Positions 26,087-34,306 of a DNA stretch of 64,000 bases are shown here, one piece after another. Origin of the DNA: Streptomyces gelaticus (GTDB lineage: Bacteria; Actinomycetota; Actinomycetes; Streptomycetales; Streptomycetaceae). The first letter of the stretch is position 1. Each line of letters starts with the position of its first letter. The notes below the pieces were generated by a model, which saw only the letters and a program-made list of their open reading frames with translations, did no database searches and was not told the DNA's origin. The DNA lies in assembly GCF_014649535.1 (NCBI RefSeq), contig NZ_BMTF01000005.1:231475-295474 (forward strand), given 5' to 3'. The translations under genes and the position numbers were made by a program.

Positions 26087-26316
26087 CACCGCAGGAGCCG
26101 GCGGCGTGGCCGGATGCGGGTCCGCCCGCCGTGGGGTGTGCCGGGACCGGCTCAGCCGAACGGCCCGCTGTGTTTTGACGCGCAACCTCCCATGGCGAAA
26201 CGTGGTGAATGGTCTCCTTCCTGGGCGAAAAGGCCTCCTCGTGGTCGCGATCGTGGTCGTCCGGGCGAGTGGTGTCATGCGGCGCACGCCGTGTCCGTGA
26301 GAAGGGGTGATCGGCC

Positions 26317-27279
26317 ATGCCGGACGACAGGGCCGACCGCATCGCCGGATTCATCAAGCCGCTGCGGGTGAAGCCGGGGTCGAAGGTGGACCTGGGCAAG
26401 GACTTCGACCCTCGTTACAAGGCCGTGGTGACGAAGCAGGAAAGCGCCGAGCTGCTGCGTACCGGCGTGTCGCTCCTGGCCGAGTACCAGGAGCGGCTGG
26501 CCGCGCAGAACACATACGGCGTGCTGCTCTGCCTGCAGGCGCTCGACGCGGGCGGCAAGGACGGGACGATCCGGCACGTCATGAGCGGGGTGAATCCGCA
26601 GGGCGTACGGGTCAGCAGCTTCAAGGTGCCCTCCGACGAGGAGCTCGACCACGACTACCTGTGGCGCTACGCCCGCGAACTGCCCACGCGCGGAGGCATC
26701 GCGATCTTCAACCGGTCGCACTACGAGGAGGTCCTCGTCGTGTGGGTCCACCGCCAGGTTCTCGACCGGCAGCACCTCCCCGCCGGCCCCCGGGGCGAAA
26801 AGCTGTGGGAGCGCCGCTACCGGGAGATCAACAACTGGGAGCGCTACCTCACGGACAACGGGTTCAAGGTGGTGAAGGTCTTCCTGAACCTCTCCAAGGA
26901 GGAGCAGCGGACCCGCTTCATGAAGCGGATCGATCTGCCGGAGAAGAACTGGAAGTTCTCCGCCGCCGACGTACGGGAGCGCCGCTACTGGGACGACTAC
27001 CAGCAGGCGTTCTCCGAGATGCTGTCGGCCACGAGCACGGACTGGGCGCCGTGGTACGTCGTGCCCGCCGACCGGAAGTGGTTCGCCCGGATCTGCACGG
27101 CGGCGGTGCTCGTCCACACACTCATGGAGATCGACCCCCAGTACCCCACGGTCGGCAAGCAGGCCCGGGAGGATCTGCTCGCCGCCGGCCGGGAACTGGC
27201 GGCGGAGGCTCCCAATGGGGCGGCGGCCGACCCGTACGCGGCCAGGCATCGCAGGGCAGGGCAGGCGAAGCGCACCTGA
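26317..27279 (+). CDS. ppk2: Polyphosphate kinase 2 family protein
   Basis: A 320-residue protein with the PPK2 Walker A LDAGGKDGT (about residues 76-84), the lid region (FNRSHYEEVLVVWVH) and KRIDLPEKNWKFS with WYVVPADRKWFAR towards the end. The family transfers phosphate between polyphosphate and nucleotides or nucleoside phosphates in the cytoplasm; the class (ADP, AMP or both) cannot be fixed by eye. Only 14 bases separate it from the P-type ATPase gene, so the two are co-transcribed. ATP regeneration from polyphosphate could support the pump (inference). Confidence 0.93.
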   Translation: MPDDRADRIAGFIKPLRVKPGSKVDLGKDFDPRYKAVVTKQESAELLRTGVSLLAEYQERLAAQNTYGVLLCLQALDAGGKDGTIRHVMSGVNPQGVRVSSFKVPSDEELDHDYLWRYARELPTRGGIAIFNRSHYEEVLVVWVHRQVLDRQHLPAGPRGEKLWERRYREINNWERYLTDNGFKVVKVFLNLSKEEQRTRFMKRIDLPEKNWKFSAADVRERRYWDDYQQAFSEMLSATSTDWAPWYVVPADRKWFARICTAAVLVHTLMEIDPQYPTVGKQAREDLLAAGRELAAEAPNGAAADPYAARHRRAGQAKRT

Positions 27280-27293
27280 TCGGAGGCAGGAAG

Positions 27294-30017
27294 ATGGCGG
27301 TGCAGCGGGACCCCGCAGAACAACAGCCCCCCGCTCCGGCGGATTGGTACGCGCGCACTCCCCAGGACGTCGCGGCAGCACTCGGGGTCGACCCCGCGAT
27401 CGGGCTCTCCACGGCGCGCGCGGCCGAACTGCTCGTCGCGAACGGCCCGAACGCGCTGCCCGAGGAGCAACCGGCCCCTGCCTGGCGGAGGTTCCTCGAC
27501 CAGTACCGCAGCTACATGCAGATCATTCTCGTGGCCGCGGCGGTGGTGTCGCTCCTGGTCGCGCAGTGGGGCACGGCAGTCGTGCTCGCCCTGCTGACAC
27601 TGCTGAACGCCGTCGTGGGCCTGCGGCAGGAGGGCAAGGCCGTCAGCGCCATGAACGCGCTGAAATCGATGATGAAGGCGACGGCACGGGTACGGCGCGA
27701 CGGCACCGAGCTGGAGATCCCCGCCACCGAACTCGTCGTCGGCGACATCGTGCTCATCGCCGCCGGTGACCAGGTCTCGGCGGACGGGCGGGTCATCGAG
27801 GCCCACGCCCTGCAGATCGACGAGTCGGCGCTCACCGGGGAGAGCGTCCCCGCCGCGAAGGACGCCGGTACGCTGCCGGCCGGCCGGCCGGGGCCGGGGG
27901 AGCAGTCGAACATGGCGTTCATGAACACGCCCGTCACCCACGGCAGCGGTGTCGTGGTCATCACCGGGACGGGCGAGAGGACCGAACTCGGCAAGATCTC
28001 CGGAATGCTGTCGGCCACCGCGCCGGAGGCGACGCCGCTCACCAGGGAACTCAACACCCTGACGCTGTGGATCGCCTCGGCGGCCGGTCTCACCATGATC
28101 GTGATGTTGGCCCTGGGCCGCAGCAGGGGCCAGGCGTGGGACGTTCTGTTCGTCAGCGCGGTCTCCCTGGCCATCGCGGCCATTCCCGAGGCACTGCCGA
28201 CCGTGACCCAGGTGATCCTCTCCGTCGGCAGTCTCAACCTGGCCGGGCGCAACGCGATCGTGAAGGAACTTCCCTCGGTGGAGACCCTGGGGTTCACCTC
28301 GGCGATCAACTCGGACAAGACCGGCACGCTGACGATGAACCAGATGACCGCGGTCGAAGTGGTGAGTCCCACCGACCGGTACACCGTCTCCGGCACGGGC
28401 TACGGTCTCGACGGGAAGATCCACCACGCCGCGGGATCACCCACGAGGATCGAGGACGCGATCCTCCCGTACATCGTCGCGAGCGACGCCAAGCTGGTGG
28501 ACGGCCAGGTGGTGGGTGATCCCACCGAAGGCGCGCTCCTGGTGCTCGGGCACAAGGCCGGCCTGGACATCGAGGCCACGCAGCAGCGGCTCCCGCGGCT
28601 GGCCACGCTGCCGTTCGATCCGGACTACAAGCTCATGGCCACCTTCAACTCGACGGTGGACGCCGCCGGACGACCGGTGGTGCGCTGCTTCGTCAAGGGC
28701 GCTGCGCCGGCGGTGATGGCGCGCGCCGCCACCGCGCTCTCGGCGGGCGGGACCATCGCCTGGGACGCGGAACTGGAGCGGCGCGCGCAGGAGCAGATCG
28801 AGCGGATGGGCGGCGAGGGGCAGCGGGTGATGGCCGCGGCCACCCGGGATCTGGACCCCTCGGGCTTCGATCCGGACGGTGACCTCCTCGCCCATGTCAC
28901 CGACTTGCGGATGACCAGCCTGGTCGGCATGGTCGACCCGCCGCGCAAGGAGTCCAGGGCCGCTGTGGCAAGCGCCCAGGAAGCTCATATCCGGGTCCGT
29001 CTGGTGACCGGGGACGACGTCACCACCGGTGCCGCCATTGCCAGAGAGCTGGGGATCCCCGGTGAGGCCGTGCTCGGTGCCGACTTCGCCGCGTGGCCGG
29101 AGCACGAGCAGCTCGCCCGTATCGACGGCATCGGTGTGGTCGGGCGCGTCGCGCCGGAGCACAAGGTCCTGCTCGCCGACACCCTCAAGAAGACAGGTGA
29201 GGTCGTGGCGATGACCGGCGACGGTGTCAACGACGCGCCCGCCATCAAGGCCGCCGACATCGGCATCGCCATGGGCAGCGGCACGGACGTGGCGAAGAAC
29301 GCCGGCCGCATGATTCTCTCCGACGACAACTTCGCCACGATCGTCTTCGCGGTGGAGGAGGGCAGGAAGCTCTACGACAACCTCACCAAGTACATCCGGT
29401 TCGTTCTGCTGCTGCTGGTCACCTTCGTGCTGACCTTTCTCGGTGCCACGTTGTTCAACATCGCAGCGGGCGAGCCCTTCACGCCCGCACAGGTTCTGTG
29501 GGTGCACTTCGTCGTCAACGCCCCCTTCGGCTTCGCGCTCGGCTTCGACAGGGAGAGTCCCGGGCTCATGCGTCGCACACCCCGCCCCCGCGGTGAGTCG
29601 GTGCTGACCCGGCCGGTACTGGTCACCGTCGGGCTCGGTGGGCTGGCCCTCACCGTCGCGCTCCTCGCGCTGATCAAGCTGGGGGAGATCCACTTCGGCA
29701 GCGCCCGGACCGGCAACTCGATCGCCTTCACCGCTTTCGCGCTCTGCCTGATCGCGGCCGCGTTCGAGTGCCGCAGCGAGACGGATTCGGTGCTGACGAC
29801 GGCCACCTTCGACAGCAAGCAGATGAACTGGGCGGCGCTGTCCGAATTCGTCCTCGCGGTGCTGGTGACCCAGATGGACGGCTTCCGCCGCATCCTGGGC
29901 ACCACCCAGATCAACCTCCGCCAGTTCGGCTGGGCCCTCCTTGCCGCGCTCGTGTTCCTGCTCCTGTGGGAACTGGGCAAGTCGGCGGCGCGCAGGGCGC
30001 GGCACGCCGCGGCGTAA
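27294..30017 (+). CDS. P2-type cation-transporting ATPase
   Basis: A 907-residue P-type ATPase from ATG at 27294 behind GGAGGCAGG. It begins with a cation ATPase N-terminal domain (WYARTPQDVAAALGV), carries the actuator motif LTGES, the membrane motif PEALP, and the phosphorylation site SDKTGTLT with Asp341. The hinge reads TGDGVNDAPAIKAADIGIAMG, and there is a C-terminal six-helix domain. The PEALP motif and layout point to the Ca2+/Mn2+-type P2A group, but the ion is not proven. The residue before SDK is Asn rather than the usual Cys. Confidence 0.92.
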   Translation: MAVQRDPAEQQPPAPADWYARTPQDVAAALGVDPAIGLSTARAAELLVANGPNALPEEQPAPAWRRFLDQYRSYMQIILVAAAVVSLLVAQWGTAVVLALLTLLNAVVGLRQEGKAVSAMNALKSMMKATARVRRDGTELEIPATELVVGDIVLIAAGDQVSADGRVIEAHALQIDESALTGESVPAAKDAGTLPAGRPGPGEQSNMAFMNTPVTHGSGVVVITGTGERTELGKISGMLSATAPEATPLTRELNTLTLWIASAAGLTMIVMLALGRSRGQAWDVLFVSAVSLAIAAIPEALPTVTQVILSVGSLNLAGRNAIVKELPSVETLGFTSAINSDKTGTLTMNQMTAVEVVSPTDRYTVSGTGYGLDGKIHHAAGSPTRIEDAILPYIVASDAKLVDGQVVGDPTEGALLVLGHKAGLDIEATQQRLPRLATLPFDPDYKLMATFNSTVDAAGRPVVRCFVKGAAPAVMARAATALSAGGTIAWDAELERRAQEQIERMGGEGQRVMAAATRDLDPSGFDPDGDLLAHVTDLRMTSLVGMVDPPRKESRAAVASAQEAHIRVRLVTGDDVTTGAAIARELGIPGEAVLGADFAAWPEHEQLARIDGIGVVGRVAPEHKVLLADTLKKTGEVVAMTGDGVNDAPAIKAADIGIAMGSGTDVAKNAGRMILSDDNFATIVFAVEEGRKLYDNLTKYIRFVLLLLVTFVLTFLGATLFNIAAGEPFTPAQVLWVHFVVNAPFGFALGFDRESPGLMRRTPRPRGESVLTRPVLVTVGLGGLALTVALLALIKLGEIHFGSARTGNSIAFTAFALCLIAAAFECRSETDSVLTTATFDSKQMNWAALSEFVLAVLVTQMDGFRRILGTTQINLRQFGWALLAALVFLLLWELGKSAARRARHAAA

Positions 30018-30333
30018 CGGACACCCGGCCGGCGCCGGACGGCGGCCACCGCGTTTTCCACGGCGGGGAGGAAGCCACTCGGCCCGACGCCACGGGCGGC
30101 ACACCGCCCCCGGAGCCGGGCGTCACCGGCCGGGCATCGGCGGCTACTGCGCCCGGACCACACCGCTGTTGACCGATGCCGTACGACAGATCTTGTCTGT
30201 CGCGGGTCTCCCGCGTTTGTCGCCGGTCCCCTGCGGATTCGTCTGCGATCGGTAACAGAGCGATCCCGTACGGGCGTTCGTATGTCTTCATGGGGGCAGG
30301 GCATCGGCGGAGACAGCAAAGGGGTGGGCGGAC
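30018..30333. other. Intergenic region upstream of deacetylase
   Basis: No gene seen in 316 bases. It contains a small perfect inverted repeat, CGACAGA (30184-30190) and TCTGTCG (30196-30202), about 130 bases before the deacetylase start, a candidate regulator site. Confidence 0.5.
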
Positions 30334-31116
30334 ATGGCAAAGCACAAGGGAAGGGGATGGCACAGCAAGCTTCTCGGGGCGGCGCTCGGGGTGACAGCGC
30401 TGGCCGCTGCCACCTCGGTCTGGACCGCGCAGGCCGACACCGCCGGAGCACGGCAGCCGCAAGCGCAGGCCTCGGCGCCGGGCGCCCGGCCTCAGGACCG
30501 GACCGTGACCAAGGTGGCGGCGGACATCGCGCACGCCTCGGACAAAGGCGCCCGGGGCGTCAACATCACCATCGACGACGGACCGGACCCGGTCTGGACG
30601 CCGCAGGTGCTGCAACTGCTGAAGGACAACGGTGTGAAGGCCACGTTCTGCATGGTGGGCACGCAGGCCCAGGCGCATCCGGACCTGGTCAAGGAGGTCG
30701 TGGCGGCCGGGCACCGGCTGTGCAACCACACGGTCTCGCACGACACCACCATGGACACCAAGTCCGAGGCATACCAGTCCCAGCAGATCCTGGATGCCGA
30801 ACGCATGATCACCAAAGCGTCCGGAGGCGTCCGGCCGGAGTACTACAGGGCCCCGGGCGGTGCTTTCACCCCGTACAGCCGGCAGCTCGCCGCGTCCCGG
30901 GGGATGCGACCGCTGGGCTGGAACGTCGACTCCAGGGACTTCGAGCGCCCCGGTGCGCAGACCATGGTCGCCACCGTCAAGAGGGAGATCTCCAACGGGC
31001 CGACCGTCCTCTTCCACGACGCGGGAGGGGACCGCTCCCAGACCGTGGCCGCTCTGCGCGAGATCCTGCCCTGGCTGAGGCAGCAGGGATACTCCTTCGG
31101 ATTCCCCGTGCGGTGA
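30334..31116 (+). CDS. Secreted polysaccharide deacetylase family protein
   Basis: A 260-residue protein with a signal peptide (MAKHKGRGWHSK, then a hydrophobic core, cleavage near WTAQA-D). It carries the NodB domain: ITIDDGPDPVWTPQVLQLL with the Asp-Asp metal/base pair, HTVSHDTT with the two metal histidines, RAPGGAFTPY, and a late VLFHDAGG. By family it removes N-acetyl groups from cell-wall or chitin-like polymers in a metal-dependent reaction outside the cell. It is a single-gene unit. Confidence 0.94.
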   Translation: MAKHKGRGWHSKLLGAALGVTALAAATSVWTAQADTAGARQPQAQASAPGARPQDRTVTKVAADIAHASDKGARGVNITIDDGPDPVWTPQVLQLLKDNGVKATFCMVGTQAQAHPDLVKEVVAAGHRLCNHTVSHDTTMDTKSEAYQSQQILDAERMITKASGGVRPEYYRAPGGAFTPYSRQLAASRGMRPLGWNVDSRDFERPGAQTMVATVKREISNGPTVLFHDAGGDRSQTVAALREILPWLRQQGYSFGFPVR

Positions 31117-31241
31117 GCGGGTCTCGCCCGCACGGGCGAGCAGCGGGGATTCGTGGCGGTCGGCTCCGGCCGGGACGCGGTCCGGCGCAATGGCGTGACC
31201 GCCCGTCAGGCCCGAGCGGGTGGTGCCGGCGACCGAGCGGC

Positions 31242-31811
31242 TCAGTCGTGGAGAGTGACGTGGGGCAGTGGGCGGCCAGTGGCGTCGAACAACGCGGTTC
31301 CACAAGGGCAGCGTTCGTCGGCCAGGGCCTCGGTCGACGGCAGTTCCCAGACCAGCATCTGCGAGCAGTTCGGGCAGTTCAGGCTGACGAGGGTCTCTTC
31401 GGGTTCCGATCCCCAGGCCCGTACCGGGACGCCCTGGTGCGTCAGCTCGGTCGGCTCGTGCTCACCGGTCAGTGCGACCAGTAGCTCGTAGGTGTCGGTG
31501 CCGTTGTCCTGCATCATGAGAGTGCAGCCGAGATGTGCCAGCACACCGGACAGATGATCGAGCTGGCGGACCGGAAGATCACCGCGGCGCAGAGTCGGGT
31601 CGGTCTCGGCCGCGCGGTGGACGGCGTCGGTGTCGACGTCTGCCGGATCTGCCCCGAAGGCCCGTACCCGACCGGCCACGAATGCCGCCAGCTGCCCCGG
31701 GTGATCTTCACCGGACCAGTCCATCGTGAACGTCACACTGTCGACCCCGACTCCCTGGGCCCGCTCGTCGGGGGTCAGGACCAGCTCTTCCAGCTCTGTC
31801 ACGGCGATCAT
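31242..31811 (-). CDS. Hypothetical protein with C-terminal zinc-ribbon-like motif
   Basis: A 189-residue soluble, acidic protein that I do not recognise. The N-terminal half includes TFTMDWSGEDHPGQLAAFVA and the C-terminal part carries LNCPNCSQMLVWELP and DERCPCGTALF, two cysteine pairs that could bind zinc. No membrane segment or signal peptide. It sits 114 bases downstream of the ECF sigma gene on the same strand, so co-transcription is possible. Confidence 0.75.
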   Translation of the reverse strand: MIAVTELEELVLTPDERAQGVGVDSVTFTMDWSGEDHPGQLAAFVAGRVRAFGADPADVDTDAVHRAAETDPTLRRGDLPVRQLDHLSGVLAHLGCTLMMQDNGTDTYELLVALTGEHEPTELTHQGVPVRAWGSEPEETLVSLNCPNCSQMLVWELPSTEALADERCPCGTALFDATGRPLPHVTLHD

Positions 31812-31925
31812 GCTACTGCCGTGGTGGACCGTGCCGTTCGTGACCGACTGCCGACGGGCGTGCGCCCCGTCGCGCGTGGCGGGGCCGGGGCCGCCCCGGT
31901 GCGGGAGCGGCCCCGGTGGTGTGCG

Positions 31926-32555
31926 TCAGGCGGCCTGCGCCAGGGCCTCCGCCTCGCCGTGCTCCAGCTGTGCGGTCAGGGCGGTACGCGCGCGGGCCAC
32001 CCTGGAGCGGACCGTGCCGACCGGGCAGCCCGCCGCGCGGGCGGCCTCCGCGTAGGAGAGCCCGAGCAACTGGGTGAGGACGAACGCCTGTCGGCGGTCG
32101 TACGGGAGCGCGGCCAGGAGTTCCTGGAGCGCCACCCCTTCCTCGAAGCCGGGCAGCCCTGTCGGCTGGGCGCGCTCGACGGTCGCGCTCCAGTCGTCGG
32201 TGTCGGCGAGCAGGGGGCGCGCGGCGGTCCTGCGGAAGTCGTCGACGACGGCGCGGCGCGCGATGGTGAGGAGCCAGGTACGGGCCGAGGAGCGGCCCTC
32301 GAAGCGGTGCAGGGTGCGCAGAGCGCGCAGGAACGTGTCCTGCGCGAGGTCCTCGGCGGCCTGCGGGTCGGCGGACAGGTGGGCCACATACCGTACGACG
32401 TCGCGGTGCAGGGCCCGTACGAAGGCGTCGGCCGCCTCGCGGTCCCCGGCGCGGGCGGCGAGCGCCCAGCCGGTCGAGACGGTGTCCTCCGTCGTCCTGT
32501 CGTGCGGCACGGAGGCGCGCTGTGACCCGCGCGGGGCGGGCAGGGTGGTGTTCAT
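31926..32555 (-). CDS. ECF-family RNA polymerase sigma factor
   Basis: A 209-residue sigma factor with region 2 (HRDVVRYVAHLSADPQAAED, LAQDTFLRALRTL, RTWLLTIARRAVVDDFRR) and region 4 (LPYDRRQAFVLTQLLGLSYA, then EAARAAGCPVGTVRSRVARA). No anti-sigma gene is visible next to it. It lies downstream of the copper-handling group on the same strand, so it may regulate that group, but no promoter motif was matched. Confidence 0.95.
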   Translation of the reverse strand: MNTTLPAPRGSQRASVPHDRTTEDTVSTGWALAARAGDREAADAFVRALHRDVVRYVAHLSADPQAAEDLAQDTFLRALRTLHRFEGRSSARTWLLTIARRAVVDDFRRTAARPLLADTDDWSATVERAQPTGLPGFEEGVALQELLAALPYDRRQAFVLTQLLGLSYAEAARAAGCPVGTVRSRVARARTALTAQLEHGEAEALAQAA

Positions 32556-32805
32556 CGCCAGGTGTGTCCTTCACGGATCGGTCCGGCACCCGGGCGTCCG
32601 GTCACGGCGCGGGGCCGCGCGCCGCGGCTGCGGCGCGCGTGGCGGCGTGCGGGACGGGTCCGGGTCTCCGGTGAATGGGGCACCCGGGCCCTTCGGGGCC
32701 GGGTGTGCCGGAGGACTCCCACTGCGTGCGGGTACGGCGGCGGGCCGGTCGGCGACCGGGCGCGTGCCAGCGGGGTGTACGTCCTCCGGAATGCCTGCCG
32801 CGTTC

Positions 32806-33651
32806 TCAGAACGCGGCGAGCACCCCGGGCGGCCCGCGCCGGTCCCGCGCGCGAGCGCACCGCAGGCCCAGCGGCAGCCGGTCGCTCAGGCCCCGGTGGG
32901 GGCGCAGACGGCGGCGCGGGGCCGGCAACGGCGCCGTGAGGAGGGGACGGAGGGGAGCAAGCAGCCGGCCCGCGACCGCGCGCAGGACCTGGAAGGCGGC
33001 GCGTTCGCCGCGGGCCAGCCACACCCCGCAGGCGAGGGCGGCGAGGACGTGCGCGGCGAGCATCCCCGTCGAGGACATCCCGGCCATGTCGTGGCCCATG
33101 TGGGCCGTCGAGCCCATGTGACCCATGGCGGAGGCGTGGTCCATGCCGGCCATGTGGTCCATGCCGGTCATCGCGCCGCTCGCGGCCGAGTGGTCCATGC
33201 CGGCCATGTGGTCCATGCCGGTCATCGCGCCGCTCGCGGCCGAGTGGTCCATGCCGGCCATGTGGTCCATGCCGGTCATCGCGCCGCTCGCGGCCGAGTG
33301 GTCCATGCCCGCCATGTGGTCCATGCCCGCCATGGCGTCCGTCGGCGCCGCACCCGCTCCGGCCTCGTACGAGCCCGTCCCCCCGACCGTCCCGAGGGCG
33401 GACTGCGCGGCGGCGAAGGCGTTGTGCAGCACGCCCTGGGTCGCGACGGCGAGGCCCGTGACGAGCCAGGGGCCGCGCTCGCGGGCGGCGAACCACCAGC
33501 CGGGGACCGCGAGCGCGAGGAAGCCGGTGACGAGCACCCAGAAGGGAAGCGGGGCCTCGGACATGAGGACGTGCCCGGTCGCGGCGAGCGTGACGGAGAC
33601 GGCGGCGAACATCGCCGCCCTCACCGCGCGTCCGACCGGTCCCGCTTCCAT
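32806..33651 (-). CDS. Membrane protein with Met/His-rich tandem repeats (putative copper-binding)
   Basis: A 281-residue protein with N-terminal hydrophobic helices (about residues 11-30, 35-58 and 60-85). Four 18-residue repeats of the form [18 protein letters not shown] follow (residues 106-177), then further Met/His pairs, another helix (about 197-214) and a basic Pro/Arg-rich tail. Each repeat has four Met and two His, a pattern known from extracytoplasmic copper-binding segments. It lies downstream of the PCu(A)C and CopA genes. The role (buffering or delivering copper) is inferred. Confidence 0.75.
   Translation of the reverse strand: MEAGPVGRAVRAAMFAAVSVTLAATGHVLMSEAPLPFWVLVTGFLALAVPGWWFAARERGPWLVTGLAVATQGVLHNAFAAAQSALGTVGGTGSYEAGAGAAPTDAMAGMDHMAGMDHSAASGAMTGMDHMAGMDHSAASGAMTGMDHMAGMDHSAASGAMTGMDHMAGMDHASAMGHMGSTAHMGHDMAGMSSTGMLAAHVLAALACGVWLARGERAAFQVLRAVAGRLLAPLRPLLTAPLPAPRRRLRPHRGLSDRLPLGLRCARARDRRGPPGVLAAF
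33121..33336 (-). repeat. Four 54-bp coding repeats (Met/His-rich)
   Basis: Four in-frame 54-base units inside the membrane protein gene. The inner copies are essentially identical at DNA level and the outermost ones differ slightly (AMAG at the start, HASAMG at the end). Repeat number is likely to vary between strains through slippage or recombination. Confidence 0.9.
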
Positions 33652-33787
33652 GGCGCCTCATCCTCCCATCGAGGGAGGCCGGGCGACATGGCAGGGCGCC
33701 CGGCTTGCCTTCAATGCCGGAAAGGCGCCCGCTGGAGCGGAGTTCCGGCATATGGGGCAGGAACGGACGGCGGTGCGGGGCACGGCG

Positions 33788-34306
33788 CTACGGGCGAAGG
33801 GGCCGGTCCGTCTCCGTACCCGGCCGGACCACCACCGCCCGGACCTTCAGCGGCTTCCCGTACGCGAAGCGCAGCGTGAAGGAGACCTCTTCGCCGGGCA
33901 GCCACGTTCCCTTCGGCCGTACGGTCACGTCCGTCCCGTGCGGGGTCATCGTGAGCCCGTCCTCGGCCGGAACGGCGGCGGAGCCCACCGGCTGCCGGTA
34001 GGCGGCGCCGGAGGATGTCATGCGGTGTTCGCTCAGCGCGGGAGGCGCGGCCGTGTCGGGCGAGGTGATCTTCACGAGCCGGTCGGCGGAGCCGCCGTCG
34101 TTGGTGAGGGTGAAGAACGCGGCGGTCTCCCGCGTCGAGCCGAGCGGCTGGTAGACGTACGCCTTCGTGACGGCCACGTGCGGCGGGCTCCCGGCACGTC
34201 CGGTCGCCGTCCAGGCACCGAGACCACAGAGGGCGAGGGCGCAGGCGAGGACGGGAACGCCGACGGCGGTGAGCGGGGCGCGCAGGCGCGCGGAGGGAAC
34301 GGGCAT
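33788..34306 (-). CDS. PCu(A)C-like copper chaperone
   Basis: A 172-residue protein with an N-terminal signal or anchor segment (LTAVGVPVLACALALCGLGA) and a cupredoxin-like DUF461/PCu(A)C domain: AFFTLTNDGGSADRLVKITS, SEHRM, then LTMTPHGTDVT and FAYGKPLKVRAVV. The usual H(M)X10MX21HXM copper site is only partly kept: His and Met in EHRM and a late His are present, but the central Met is not clear. It probably carries Cu(I) outside the membrane. The ATG shares a base with the CopA stop (TGATG). Confidence 0.85.
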   Translation of the reverse strand: MPVPSARLRAPLTAVGVPVLACALALCGLGAWTATGRAGSPPHVAVTKAYVYQPLGSTRETAAFFTLTNDGGSADRLVKITSPDTAAPPALSEHRMTSSGAAYRQPVGSAAVPAEDGLTMTPHGTDVTVRPKGTWLPGEEVSFTLRFAYGKPLKVRAVVVRPGTETDRPLRP

